A stretch of DNA of 64,000 nucleotides. It comes from CAVSUZ01 sp963834715 (GTDB taxonomy: Bacteria > Pseudomonadota > Alphaproteobacteria > Acetobacterales > Acetobacteraceae). Under the pieces are notes generated by a model. The model ran no database searches, was not told the origin of the DNA, and saw only the letters and a program-made list of their open reading frames with translations. Each line of letters starts with the position of its first letter. The stretch's first letter is position 1. Shown piece by piece: positions 48,863-58,038 of this stretch. The translations under genes were made by a program, and so were the position numbers. The stretch covers positions 1,240,001 through 1,304,000 of the forward strand of contig CAWIDE010000006.1 in NCBI GenBank assembly GCA_963834715.1. Direction: 5' to 3'.

Positions 48863-49933
48863 CTACTCGAGTAACGATCCCGTCGAAGCCGCCTCCGCGC
48901 CACGCCGATGCGAGGCGCGCGACACTGCCCAGCGGCTCAGACTTGCCAGGCCCGCCACCACGCCTCCCGGTAGCAGCATGATCACGGCGATTAGCCCGGT
49001 CCCATACGCGATCCGCGAATCGATCGGATCGAGGTGCAGCACCTCGGGAAGGAAGTTGACGATGATGGCACCGACCAGGGGGCCGTAGAGCATGCGCGGT
49101 CCGCCCACCATGACCATCAGCGCCAGATAGACGCTGGGGAAGCCACCGTATAGTGTTGGCGAGATATGCTGCAGGAAATAGGCCTGCAGCTCACCCGCCA
49201 CGGCGGCGAACACGCCGCTGAGCATGAACGCGCCGATCTTGTGAAAGCCAGTGTTGATGCCGACCGCCCTGGCCAGCGGTTCGTTTTCCCGGATCGAACG
49301 CAGGATTCGTCCGTACGAGGAAATCGACACCAAGTACGCCGCTAGCATGCTGAGGAGCAGGACCACCGTCACGAGCACGTAGTAGTTGTGGATCTCGTCG
49401 AGATCGTGCCCAAAAAGCTTGCCGGTGGTTCCGAGATCAAGCCCCGTCGCGGCCCCGGTGAAGCGACCGCCGTTGGTAAGGACGATGCTGAACAGCGAAC
49501 CGAATGCAAACGTAACAATTATGAAGTGGTGCCCCGCCACGCGCAGCGACGAGACACCCAGCAGGCCGGCGACCGCTGCCGTCACTGCCATCGCGAAAGG
49601 AAAAGCCGCCCAAAAACCAAGGCCGAGCCTTAAGGAAAGAATTGCCGCGGTGTAGCCGCCGACACCCATTAGAGCAGCGTGCGCGAGCGACAGCATTCCG
49701 CCCTGGCCGAACAGGATGCTCAGGCCGTAGAGGGCGATGGCCGCGATCTCGGTCGAGATCAAGATCGAGAGAAAACGATAGCTCGGTCCCAGCCACGGAA
49801 TCACCAGGAGGCCGGCCGTGACGACCAGCGCCATCGCCAGCCCCGCGCGCGACTTGGGCCGAACGATGCCGTCCCGCGTGACGAAAGCGTCGCCCAAAGC
49901 TCGCGCGGTTCCGGCAGCGGCCCGGTCAGACAC
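48863..49933 (-). CDS. livM: Branched-chain amino acid-type ABC permease LivM
   Basis: A polytopic membrane protein of 356 residues. GLAMALVVTAGLLVIPWLGP, IAAIALYGLSILFGQGGMLS, LAHAALMGVGGYTAAILSLR and GRILRSIRENEPLARAVGIN (the cytoplasmic coupling loop) are typical of LivM, ending VGAIIVNFLPEVLHLDPIDS and LPGGVVAGLASL. Its start overlaps the livH stop by 8 nt. It forms the translocation pore with LivH. Confidence 0.9.
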   Translation of the reverse strand: MSDRAAAGTARALGDAFVTRDGIVRPKSRAGLAMALVVTAGLLVIPWLGPSYRFLSILISTEIAAIALYGLSILFGQGGMLSLAHAALMGVGGYTAAILSLRLGLGFWAAFPFAMAVTAAVAGLLGVSSLRVAGHHFIIVTFAFGSLFSIVLTNGGRFTGAATGLDLGTTGKLFGHDLDEIHNYYVLVTVVLLLSMLAAYLVSISSYGRILRSIRENEPLARAVGINTGFHKIGAFMLSGVFAAVAGELQAYFLQHISPTLYGGFPSVYLALMVMVGGPRMLYGPLVGAIIVNFLPEVLHLDPIDSRIAYGTGLIAVIMLLPGGVVAGLASLSRWAVSRASHRRGAEAASTGSLLE

Positions 49934-50795
49934 TCTTCGGACCCTCCGTCCCGCCGAGCAATCCTTGCGGGCGAATCACAAGCACGAGGATCATCATTCC
50001 GAAGGCATAGGCATCGATCCATTGCGGCGCGCCGTAGCCGGCGCTCAACCCGTCGAGCAATCCTAGGATCAATCCCGCCACGACCGCTCCTGCTACATTG
50101 CCCAGACCGCCCATCAGCGCCACGGCGAAGCCCTTGATGACAACGATGCTGCCGATGAAGGGCGTGATCGGATACAGTGCAATCAGCAACGCGCCACCCA
50201 ATCCGGCAAGGAAGCTGCCATAGGCGAACACCGCGATTATGTAGCGCCGCACCGGAATCCCCATCAGCGCAGCGGTCGGCTGGTCGGCGATGCTGGCGCG
50301 CAGCGCAAGACCGTATCGGCTCTTGGAGATGGCGAAGAAGGTCAGCACGACCACGACCGTGGTGACCGCAACCACGACTGCACGCATCACGACGATGCGA
50401 ACATCGCCGGTCTGCCACACCGCTCCGATCGGGTCGGGAATGCTCTTCTGGTTCGAATTCCAGATGCGAATCACGACGTGCTGCAAGATCACGATCAGGC
50501 CGAGCGAGACGATAAATCCGTTCATCGGCCGCTCGAGCGTGAACCTGAACAGACCGCGTTCGGTAACGATCCCGAGCAATCCAACCGCCACGGCGGCCGC
50601 CAGCGTCGCGACCACGTAGTTGGTGCCGTGGCTCACCAGGAACCAGGTCAGCATCCCGCCCACCATGAGGAATTCGCCGTGCGCGAAATTGATGATCCCG
50701 GTAAGGCCGAAGATGATGGTGATGCCGATGCCGATCAGAATGATGACGCTCGCCCCGGAGAGGCCATTCACCAGTTGCTGGAGGAATATGTCCAT
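49926..50795 (-). CDS. livH: Branched-chain amino acid-type ABC permease LivH
   Basis: From the ATG at 50795: MDIFLQQLVNGLSGASVIIL, IIFGLTGIINFAHGEFLMVG (signature of LivH), YGLALRASIADQPTAALMGI (coupling loop) and FAVALMGGLGNVAGAVVAGL. At 289 residues it is of normal length, with eight or so membrane segments. A longer frame from 50876 adds a polar extension not found in the family. It lies 197 nt after the binding-protein gene, a gap that could hold a processing site. Confidence 0.9.
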   Translation of the reverse strand: MDIFLQQLVNGLSGASVIILIGIGITIIFGLTGIINFAHGEFLMVGGMLTWFLVSHGTNYVVATLAAAVAVGLLGIVTERGLFRFTLERPMNGFIVSLGLIVILQHVVIRIWNSNQKSIPDPIGAVWQTGDVRIVVMRAVVVAVTTVVVVLTFFAISKSRYGLALRASIADQPTAALMGIPVRRYIIAVFAYGSFLAGLGGALLIALYPITPFIGSIVVIKGFAVALMGGLGNVAGAVVAGLILGLLDGLSAGYGAPQWIDAYAFGMMILVLVIRPQGLLGGTEGPKSV

Positions 50796-50992
50796 CGTTT
50801 CGTTCTTGCCTTTCCAAAGCGACGTGGCCACGGCACCTAGCCTGGCATCGCAACTAGCGGACCGCGCCGATCGCACGGCGCAGAACGGCGGTCGCGCCGG
50901 CCAACCCGGCTTGCAATCGTGTCCCTGCGAGAAGCGGGCGCGCTCCCGATCGCGGAACGCGCCCTCAACACGACGCGGTTGTCGGCTGACGC

Positions 50993-52247
50993 CTAACCGT
51001 CATCGTCTCCTGCGGGCGGATGGGTTGGCGGCTGCACGACCGCGCACTTGAATTTGTCGGAGCTGTTGGGTTCCACGAGGCAGACCTCGGTCGCGACATT
51101 CACGACGCGGTGCCGATAATCGAATTTCAGCGGCACCTTGGCAAGAACGCCGTCATAGGTCGAAGTCTCGAGAAACTCCACGACGGCGTCGGCATCGTCG
51201 ACTTTGCCCACGGCTTCCAGCGCCTTGGCGTACCAGTGGACGTAATCGTAATAAAGCAGGGACACCGAAGCCTGCGGCCCGCGCTGTCCTGCCAGAGCGA
51301 AATAGCGGTCGAAATAGTCCTTGACCTTCGCTGAGGGCGGTTCGCCCCAGCACAGCGCGATACAGCTTATGGTCACCGGCATCGAAGCCTTGAGATGCCG
51401 GTCCCGCCACACGCCCGGGTCGACGCCGATCACGAAATAGGCCCGCGCCACGTCGAGCTGGATGGCCTGCGGCAGGGCAACCAGCGTTTCGTCCGGGTTG
51501 TACCAGATGTGGAGGATGTCGGGATGTTCCCCCTTGATGCGCGTCAGCAGGGGGGCGAAGTCCTTGGTGTCCGGCGGATAGAACACGCGGTCCACCGACT
51601 GCCCGTGCGCTTCGAGCGCCTTGATGTAATGCTTAGTGAGATACTGACCGCCCAGATCATTGGCGACCAAGATCGTCGAGCGCGTGGGCGGTGGCGTGAG
51701 AACGCCCTTCAGGAGCTCGAACACGCCGTTTGCCGTGCTGCCGCTCCGCTGAAACTCGGGAGGCTCGGTCTGGAAGGCGTAGTGAAGGGACCCGTCCGGC
51801 GCGGTGTCTTTCTTGGTCAAAATCCCGCCCATCGAACTGTTGCCCGTAAACTGGATCACCTTGGCGGGCCCGGTGATCTTGGTCATTGCTACCGAGAAAT
51901 CATCGGGACTCGGTGCCCCAGATAGCCTGGACACCGTCATCATGCACGAGTTCGCGCGCATTCGCGATGGCCGTGTTAATGTCCGTGCGGTCATCGAGGT
52001 AGTACGCTTTGAACTTGTACATCTTGCCGCCGACATTGATGCCGCCGGCGTCATTGATTTCCTTGACCGCCAACTTGACGGCCGCGGGAATCGTATTTCC
52101 CGCGGAGACGAATGACCCCAACTCGGCTGCGTTGACTCCGATCTTGATGACATTCTCAGCATCGGCTGCGCGGGCGCTGTAGGGCGCTGCACTGCCCAGT
52201 CCCAGAGTGATCGCTACCGCGCTCAATCCGACGCTGATGGGATTCAT
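50993..52247 (-). pseudogene. ABC transporter substrate-binding protein (LivJ-like), frameshifted
   Basis: The start MNPISVGLSAVAITLGLGSA is a signal peptide, and IKIGVNAAELGSFVSAGNTI with GGINVGGKMYKFKAYYLDDR are typical of type I periplasmic-binding proteins for branched-chain amino acids or amides. The frame breaks near 51905 after AIWGTE and resumes PDDFSVAMTKITGPAKVIQF, ILVANDLGGQYLTKHYIKAL and LLYYDYVHWYAKALEAVGKV to the end. A single indel separates two good halves, so either the transporter has lost its receptor or the base call is wrong. A good purine-rich site (GGAGGATCGTC) precedes the ATG. Confidence 0.8.
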
Positions 52248-52318
52248 AATGACGATCCTCCACTGGCACTCATCCTACCACCCGCTTCGCATTGGGACAA
52301 GTCTGCATCGCCTCGATC

Positions 52319-52470
52319 GAATTCGCCCTTTGAAAGACATCCACATCGTGGCCTCGAAGATCAATCCCGAAACCGGCCGCGCCTATGATCTCAAGGGCAA
52401 TTACCTGCAGCTCTCGACCCGGGCCGAGCGGTATGAGGCCTAGCATGGCGGGATCGTCAGTCGCGAGCGG
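52319..52470 (+). pseudogene. Plasmid relaxase/mobilisation protein fragment
   Basis: The frame reads DIHIVASKINPETGRAYDLK, GNYLQLSTRAERYEA, a stop, then HGGIVSRERA in the same frame. The HxHxxAxxxxPxTG pattern followed by a RAERYExxHGGIV-like segment resembles MobA-type relaxases (three-His motif; here the first His is Asp in DIHIV). Only about 50 codons remain between the ABC receptor gene and a glgP fragment. Confidence 0.45.
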
Positions 52471-52479
52471 GCGACGCAT

Positions 52480-52664
52480 CTGGCGGACCTCAAATCATAT
52501 CTCGATGCGGATGAGAGGCTCTGCCAACTTCACACCGACCGCGACGGATGGGCGCGCAGGGCGATTCTTAATATTGCTGGCTCAGGGAAGTTTTCCAGCG
52601 ACCGCACGATCGCTCAGTACGCGGCTGAGATCTGGATGCGAAGCCCTGTCCAGTGCCATAGGAG
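52480..52664 (+). pseudogene. glgP: Glycogen phosphorylase, C-terminal fragment
   Basis: LADLKSYLDADERLCQLHTD then RDGWARRAILNIAGSGKFSS and DRTIAQYAAEIW match the end of GlgP (..DxWxRKAILNVAxxGKFSSDRTIxEYAxxIW). One base is missing just after EIW (52635), after which the usual NAKPCPVP end would follow. About 60 of some 830 residues survive. It is followed by pgm, as in glycogen operons. Confidence 0.8.
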
Positions 52665-52675
52665 GGATCTAGCAC

Positions 52676-53660
52676 ATGTCGATTTCCACGCTCGCCGGCA
52701 AGCCGGCGCCAAAGGAGATGCTGATCGATCCAGCCCGGCTCGAACGCGAATATTTCGAGAGTCTGCCCGATCTCGACGAGCCGAGCCAGCTAGTGAGGTT
52801 CCGGCACCAGCGGGCATCGCGGCTCACCGCTGCACGGGTCCTTCACCGAAGCCCACATCCTCGCGATCACCCAAGCCATATGCGACTACCGAAAGGCCCA
52901 CGGCAGCAGCGGCCCGCTCTTCATGGGCAAGGACACACATGCGCTTTCCGGGCCGGCGCAGCGCACAGCACTAGAAGTCCTCGCGGCCAACGGGGTCGAA
53001 ACCATCATTCAGCAAGCCGCCGGCGTGACACCCACCCCGGTCATTTCGCATGCGATCCTCGTCTACAACCGTGGGCGCGCCGCCCATCTCGCAGACGGCA
53101 TTGTCGTCACTCCCTCGCACAACCCGCCGGAGGACGGTGGGTTTAAGTACAATCCGACCAATGGCGGGCCGGCCGACATTGACGTGACACAATGGGTCGA
53201 GAACCGGGCCAACGAGCTACTGCGAAACAGCAATGCAGCGGTAAAGCGGATGGCGTTCGATGCTGCCCTCAAGGCCGACACGACGCACCAGGAAGATTTC
53301 GTCCTTCCCTACGTCAACGATCTGCGCAACGTCGTCGATATTGACGCGATCCGTGGCGCCGGGCTCAAGCTCGCAGTCGATCCGCTCGGCGGCGCCGCGG
53401 TCCATTACTGGGAGCCGATCAACAGCATCTACGAGCTCGACATCGAGGTGGTCAATCCACGGGTCGACCCAACTTTTGCGTTCATGACGGTCGATCATGA
53501 CGGTCAAATCCGCATGGATTGCTCGAGCCCCTACGAGATGGCGCGGCTGGTAGGGCTCAGAGATCATTACCGCGTGGCCTTTGCCAACGACCCGGACGCG
53601 GATCGGCACGGCGTAGTCACCCCGGGCGCAGGGCTGATGAACCCAAACCACTACCTGGCG
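52676..53660 (+). pseudogene. pgm: Phosphoglucomutase gene, frameshifted and 3-prime truncated
   Basis: AGGAGGG precedes ATG 52676. MSISTLAGKPAPKEMLIDPA reads to about 52800, where one extra C breaks the frame; FGTSGHRGSPLHGSFTEAHI then continues. The catalytic-Ser motif VVTPSHNPPEDGGFKYNPTN and the metal-binding NDPDADRHGVVTP are present. Homology ends after MNPNHYLA near 53660, so the phosphate-binding C-terminal domain is lost. This is the alpha-D-glucose-specific type that links glucose-1-phosphate and glucose-6-phosphate. Confidence 0.88.
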
Positions 53661-53919
53661 CGCCGCCTTCGCTCCTGCGCTGAACGCCGGTTTAGAGTGC
53701 AGTGTGAACAAATCGGTCCATTGAACCCAAGCACACAAAAGACCTCCAACCCTCCACAAGGAACAGATAGAGCATCTCGTCCCCTGCCCCCTCTTGATCG
53801 CTACAGACAGATATACTAGGGCGCACACAGTGTCCGGTTTTGGTCATGAGCGGGCCGCGAGTCTGCGCGCAGCGTCGGCGCTCGGCAGCGTCATGCGCGC
53901 CGCGACCTCGGCCCATGAC
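53661..53919. other. Unassigned sequence between pgm and ISNCY fragment
   Basis: I see no supportable gene. On the minus strand a short segment SWAEVAARMTLPSADAARRL could be the end of a host gene, joined by chance in frame to the IS fragment. Confidence 0.3.
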
Positions 53920-54126
53920 AGCGCTGGGTCGGCCTCGGGGTAATTGCCGACAATTTGATCAATATCGGCCACGCGATCGGCAGGCAGCAGGTCTGATCGG
54001 CCTCTGACGCCATAAGACTGCAGCACCTTGCGGTGACCTGTCGAGCTGTTCCGGGCAGACCCCAACGTTCTCGTTCAAGCCGCACCGCCCTTCCACCGGG
54101 ACAGCGAATTTTGCGCCGGAAAGTAG
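53920..54126 (+). mobile_element. ISNCY-type element, 207-bp end fragment
   Basis: The 207 bp are the reverse complement of 4134-4340, the left end of the element at 4134-5892, including the terminal repeat AAGTAG ending at 54126. CTAG follows at 54127-54130, as at the intact copy. The inner boundary is abrupt at 53920. The rest of this second copy has been deleted. Confidence 0.85.
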
Positions 54127-54177
54127 CTAGCGCCCACGGCGCGTCCGTGGCAGCCTTCAACCAGGGGAGAGGGAACA

Positions 54178-55314
54178 TTGCGCAAGCTGCAAATCGGCAT
54201 CATTGGCGGCGGGTGGATGGGAAAAGTCCATGCTATGTCCTACCGCACTGCCCACAGCGCCTTCGGACCGGAGCCCGCAATCCCGGTTGTCGCGGTCCTC
54301 GCAGATATCAACAGTGAGCTTGCAGAAGCCGCTGCCCGTGAGTGTGGCATCGAAAAAGCTGCCGCGGATTGGCGCTCCGTTGTTGATGATCCGCACATCG
54401 ACATTGTTGACATTTGCACACCCAATGACATGCATTTTGATATTGCAATGGCTGCCATCGCCGCGGGCAAGCACGTTTATTGCGAAAAGCCGCTGTCTCA
54501 CAACATCGACCAGGCGCGACAGATGGCACAGGCGGCGGACCGGCGTGGTGTCATCACGATGGTCGGATTCAACTACATTCAAAATCCGATTCATAAGCTT
54601 GGCCGCGCAGCAGTCGCCCGGGGCGATCTTGGCGACGTTGTTTACGTTCAATTGTTTTTCAATTCCGACTTCATGGCCGATCGCAGTCTGCAGCACACCT
54701 GGCGCAATGATATCAACCGTGCCGGATCCGGGGTGATCGGCGACATAGGCGCCCATTGCCTCAGCTACTTCTATCACATGCTTGATCGTCAGGTCGAAGA
54801 GGTGCTCTGCGATCTACGATTCATCATACCGGATCATCCGGCACCCCTATCAGCCGGCGCGTTTCGGAGCGGCGCACAGGGCGACCCGAACCGACGCGTC
54901 CCGAACACCACTCACGGCGGCGGCACAGGACATATGGAAATGAGCCGCGTCTCAACCGGAATCCGTTTTGATATCGGCTACGACATTATCGGCACGCAAG
55001 GCATGCTTCGTTACAACTACGAGCGCATCAACGATCTGGACCTCTACCGCGATACCGGTCCCATCGAGGAGCGCGGCTTTATCCGGATGCGCATGGGTCC
55101 GACCGACCCACGCTATGCTGCCTTGCTACCTGTATCTGCACTCGGACTGGGATATAACGACTACAAGGCAATGGAAGCTCGCGAAATAATCGAAGCGGTC
55201 GCTTCCGGCCGTCCCGCGTACCCAGACTTCCGCTTCGGCCAGCGTGTGCAGGAAGTCGTGGCGGCCTGCCAGCGATCACACGCCGAACGGGCCTGGGTGA
55301 AAGTGCCCGCGTAG
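54178..55314 (+). CDS. Gfo/Idh/MocA-family NAD(P)-dependent oxidoreductase
   Basis: The TTG start at 54178 follows GGGGAGAGGG. The Rossmann motif IGIIGGGWMGKVHAMSYRTA, the conserved VDICTPNDMHFDIAMAAIAA and EKPLSHNIDQARQM (EKP motif with catalytic-region Lys), and GVIGDIGAHCLSYFYHMLDR place it in the Gfo/Idh/MocA family, sugar or cyclitol dehydrogenases. At 378 residues it is of normal length. It heads a cluster with a ribose-type sugar ABC transporter, suggesting it oxidises the imported sugar or inositol derivative; the substrate is unknown. Confidence 0.88.
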   Translation: MRKLQIGIIGGGWMGKVHAMSYRTAHSAFGPEPAIPVVAVLADINSELAEAAARECGIEKAAADWRSVVDDPHIDIVDICTPNDMHFDIAMAAIAAGKHVYCEKPLSHNIDQARQMAQAADRRGVITMVGFNYIQNPIHKLGRAAVARGDLGDVVYVQLFFNSDFMADRSLQHTWRNDINRAGSGVIGDIGAHCLSYFYHMLDRQVEEVLCDLRFIIPDHPAPLSAGAFRSGAQGDPNRRVPNTTHGGGTGHMEMSRVSTGIRFDIGYDIIGTQGMLRYNYERINDLDLYRDTGPIEERGFIRMRMGPTDPRYAALLPVSALGLGYNDYKAMEAREIIEAVASGRPAYPDFRFGQRVQEVVAACQRSHAERAWVKVPA

Positions 55315-55410
55315 CGCCGCAGCGCGGCTGTTGCGTGCAGTCCCTGGACGAGTCAGGATATCCAGGATCTGACAGACACTAGGGTAGCAACGAACACAAG
55401 GGAGGTTGCC

Positions 55411-56433
55411 TTGCGGCGTGTCCAACTTCGCAGATGGGATGTAGCAGCTCTCTCGGCAGCGATGCTGGTGGGACTCGCTGCACTGGCTGCTCCGACACAC
55501 AGCGCAGCGCCGAAGTTTGAAAAAAAATCTCCCTTGACCATCGGATACAGCATCCAGTCGGCGCAGGACCCGTACTGGCAGGGCTACATCCACGGCATTC
55601 AGGACGAGATGAAGAAATATGGCTTTACCCGTCTGCTGACGCAGGACAGCCAGGCATCCGCTCAGAAGCAGGTCTCCGGCAGTTTGGCCCTGATTCACGA
55701 TGGGATCAGCGCGCTGGTCATCTCGCCGCAGGAGCCGAGCGCCCTTGTGGCCACCGAAGCGGCTGCGCACCGGGCTCACATCCCGATGATCGTCGGCGAT
55801 GTCGGCGCGGCCGGGGACTATGACGGTTTCGTCCTATCGGACAATTATCATGGCGGAGAGCTTGCCGCTCAGTTCATCGAAAAGACACTTGCCGGCCGAA
55901 GCGGGCTACAGGAGGTCGGCGCTATCTCGCTCAATCCCACCACGTCGGTGAACGGCCCGCGCACTGACGGCTTCACACAGACGATTGCAAAGAACCCGAA
56001 TTTCAAAGTGGTGGCCGACATCTCCGGCCATCAGACGCTCGAAGGCGGGTTCAAGGCGGCACAGGCAATCCTTGCTGCCAACCCGAAAGTGGCGGCGCTG
56101 TATTGCGAAAACGATTCAATGGCCGCCGGTGCCGAGCAGGCGATCGAGCAGGCAGGGGGGCGCAACCCGCTGACAAATCCGGTGCTGGTCGGCTTCAATG
56201 GCGACCCAATTGCCCTGAAGCTGATGCAGGATGGCAAGCTCGCCGCCGATGTTGCGCAGAACCCTTATGAACAGGGGATTGTTGCGGTTGATATGGCTTG
56301 GGCTTACCTGGACGGAAAGACGCCCAAATTTACCGATCCCGCCAAGAAGATTGTCAGCGTACCAGTCGAACTGGTAACGCCGCAAACCCTGGCCGAGTTC
56401 ATGGAGCGGGTAAAGGCAGGCAAGGCCTACTGA
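55411..56433 (+). CDS. Sugar ABC transporter periplasmic substrate-binding protein
   Basis: TTG at 55411 follows AAGGGAGGTTGCC. The signal peptide RRWDVAALSAAMLVGLAALA ends near AAPTHSA. The mature protein reads LTIGYSIQSAQDPYWQGYIH, ISALVISPQEPSALVATEAA, IPMIVGDVGAAGDYDGFVLS and NPVLVGFNGDPIALKLMQDG, typical of RbsB/XylF-type type I periplasmic-binding proteins. It delivers a sugar to the two permeases downstream. It is intact at 340 residues and lies 96 nt after the dehydrogenase gene. Confidence 0.88.
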   Translation: MRRVQLRRWDVAALSAAMLVGLAALAAPTHSAAPKFEKKSPLTIGYSIQSAQDPYWQGYIHGIQDEMKKYGFTRLLTQDSQASAQKQVSGSLALIHDGISALVISPQEPSALVATEAAAHRAHIPMIVGDVGAAGDYDGFVLSDNYHGGELAAQFIEKTLAGRSGLQEVGAISLNPTTSVNGPRTDGFTQTIAKNPNFKVVADISGHQTLEGGFKAAQAILAANPKVAALYCENDSMAAGAEQAIEQAGGRNPLTNPVLVGFNGDPIALKLMQDGKLAADVAQNPYEQGIVAVDMAWAYLDGKTPKFTDPAKKIVSVPVELVTPQTLAEFMERVKAGKAY

Positions 56434-56462
56434 GCGCCGCCGAACCGCAGAATGGCCGGCTG

Positions 56463-58031
56463 GTGAACGATTCCGACCAACCTTCGCGCATAGCGGGTGA
56501 TGCTTCTGCCGTGGCAATGCGTGCCACCGGAATGCGCAGGCAGTTCGATGGCGTCGAAGTGCTCCACGGCGTCGATCTGGAACTGCAGGCAGACGAGGTG
56601 CATGCGCTTTTGGGCGAAAACGGCGCCGGGAAGAGCACGATTATCAATCTCCTTAGCGGACGGTTGCGCCCCGACGGCGGCCACATCGAATTGCTTGGTC
56701 AGCCGGTGTCCTTCCGCAATCCGATGAGCGCACGGCGGGCCGGAGTGTCGGTTATCGCTCAAGAACTCGAGGTTGTGCCCACGCTGACGATCGTCGAGAA
56801 CATCTTCCTCGGTGCCGAGCCGACAAGCTACGGCCTGATCCGCTGGGGAGAGGCACGCCGCCAGGTCGTCGCCGTGCTTCGGGAGCTTGGCGTCACCACG
56901 GATCTGGATCGCATCGTCGGTACAATGAGCGTTGCCGACCAACAACTGGTAGAGATTGCCAAGGCAATTGTCGGACGGTTCCGCGTCCTGATCATGGACG
57001 AGCCAACATCCGCGTTGAGCCTCGAGGAAACCGAGCGGCTGTTTAAAATCGTCCGGCGTCTGCGCGCGGACGGTGTTGCGATCCTCTATGTTTCCCACCG
57101 CCTGTGGGAAGTCTTCGATCTCGCCGATCGGGTCACCGTACTGCGTGATGGCACGCGCATCATGACCGACGAGGTCGCCCGGACTGATTTGGATACGGTG
57201 ATCGGCGCCATGTTGGGAAGCAAGAGCTCGCTTGCACCACATGCGCACGCGCCGCAGCGCGTGGTCCCGGCAGCCGTGACCGAGGGCCCTCCGGCGCTGG
57301 AACTGGAGAAAGTGACTTGCTCCGGCGTGCTGCAGGGAATTTGCCTCTCCGTGTACCCGGGGGAAATCGTCGGGCTCGCGGGCGTGCTGGGTTCCGGGCG
57401 CACGGAACTGACCGAAGCCGTTTACGGGCTTCGCAATATCGACGCCGGCGCACTGCGGCTTAATGGCGTTCCGGCCGAGACGCCCGAGCCGAAGCAGGCA
57501 CTCCGGCACGGAGTGTTCCTGCTTCCGGAAGATCGCAAGCTGGAAGGAATCTTCGGACATCTTGATGTGCGCGAAAACGTGATCCTGGGATACGACCCGG
57601 CACCCAATCCCGAGGCACCGCCGCGACAGCGAGGCCTGCGACCGATCTCCTTCTCTGCGGAGCGGACCGCTTTCGACCAGATACGAGCGACACTGCGCAT
57701 TCGTTGCTCCGGCCCCCGCGATCGCATCGCCTCGCTCAGCGGTGGCAATCAGCAAAAGGCGCTGTTCGCGCGAGCGGCGCTGGCGCATCCACGCGTGCTG
57801 CTCCTCTCCGAACCAACGCGCGGCGTCGATATCGGTGCGAAGGAGGAGATCTATACCGCCATCGAGACTTTCGCCGCGCGCCGAATCGCGATCCTGATCA
57901 GCTCTTCGGAGCTAAGTGAACTGCTCCGCCTGGCATCTCGCATCTATGTGCTGCGGGCTGGTCGCCTGGTGGCGGAGGTCGCTGCCGCGGAGGCTACCGA
58001 GGGCGACATCCTCAAGCTGATGGCGGGATAG
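56463..58031 (+). CDS. Sugar ABC transporter ATP-binding protein (RbsA-type, two NBDs)
   Basis: The GTG start at 56463 gives VNDSDQPSRIAGDASAVAMR; ATG 56515 is an alternative. The first nucleotide-binding domain has Walker A LLGENGAGKSTIINLL, MSVADQQLVEIAKAI and Walker B VLIMDEPTSAL. The second has the degenerate P-loop GVLGSGRTELTEAVYG usual for this class, LLPEDRKLEGIFGHLDVREN, signature SLSGGNQQKALFARAAL and VLLLSEPTRGVDIGAKEEI (Ser replaces Asp before the catalytic Glu). At 522 residues it is of normal size. It is followed 7 nt later by a permease gene. Confidence 0.88.
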   Translation: MNDSDQPSRIAGDASAVAMRATGMRRQFDGVEVLHGVDLELQADEVHALLGENGAGKSTIINLLSGRLRPDGGHIELLGQPVSFRNPMSARRAGVSVIAQELEVVPTLTIVENIFLGAEPTSYGLIRWGEARRQVVAVLRELGVTTDLDRIVGTMSVADQQLVEIAKAIVGRFRVLIMDEPTSALSLEETERLFKIVRRLRADGVAILYVSHRLWEVFDLADRVTVLRDGTRIMTDEVARTDLDTVIGAMLGSKSSLAPHAHAPQRVVPAAVTEGPPALELEKVTCSGVLQGICLSVYPGEIVGLAGVLGSGRTELTEAVYGLRNIDAGALRLNGVPAETPEPKQALRHGVFLLPEDRKLEGIFGHLDVRENVILGYDPAPNPEAPPRQRGLRPISFSAERTAFDQIRATLRIRCSGPRDRIASLSGGNQQKALFARAALAHPRVLLLSEPTRGVDIGAKEEIYTAIETFAARRIAILISSSELSELLRLASRIYVLRAGRLVAEVAAAEATEGDILKLMAG

Positions 58032-58038
58032 TAGTGAG

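Noticed and set aside
50993..52192. 399-aa frame of the ABC receptor with an Arg/Ser-rich N-terminus
   Set aside because: The first 90 residues are out-of-frame translation of the signal peptide and N-domain; the true N-terminus is in the other frame (52247).
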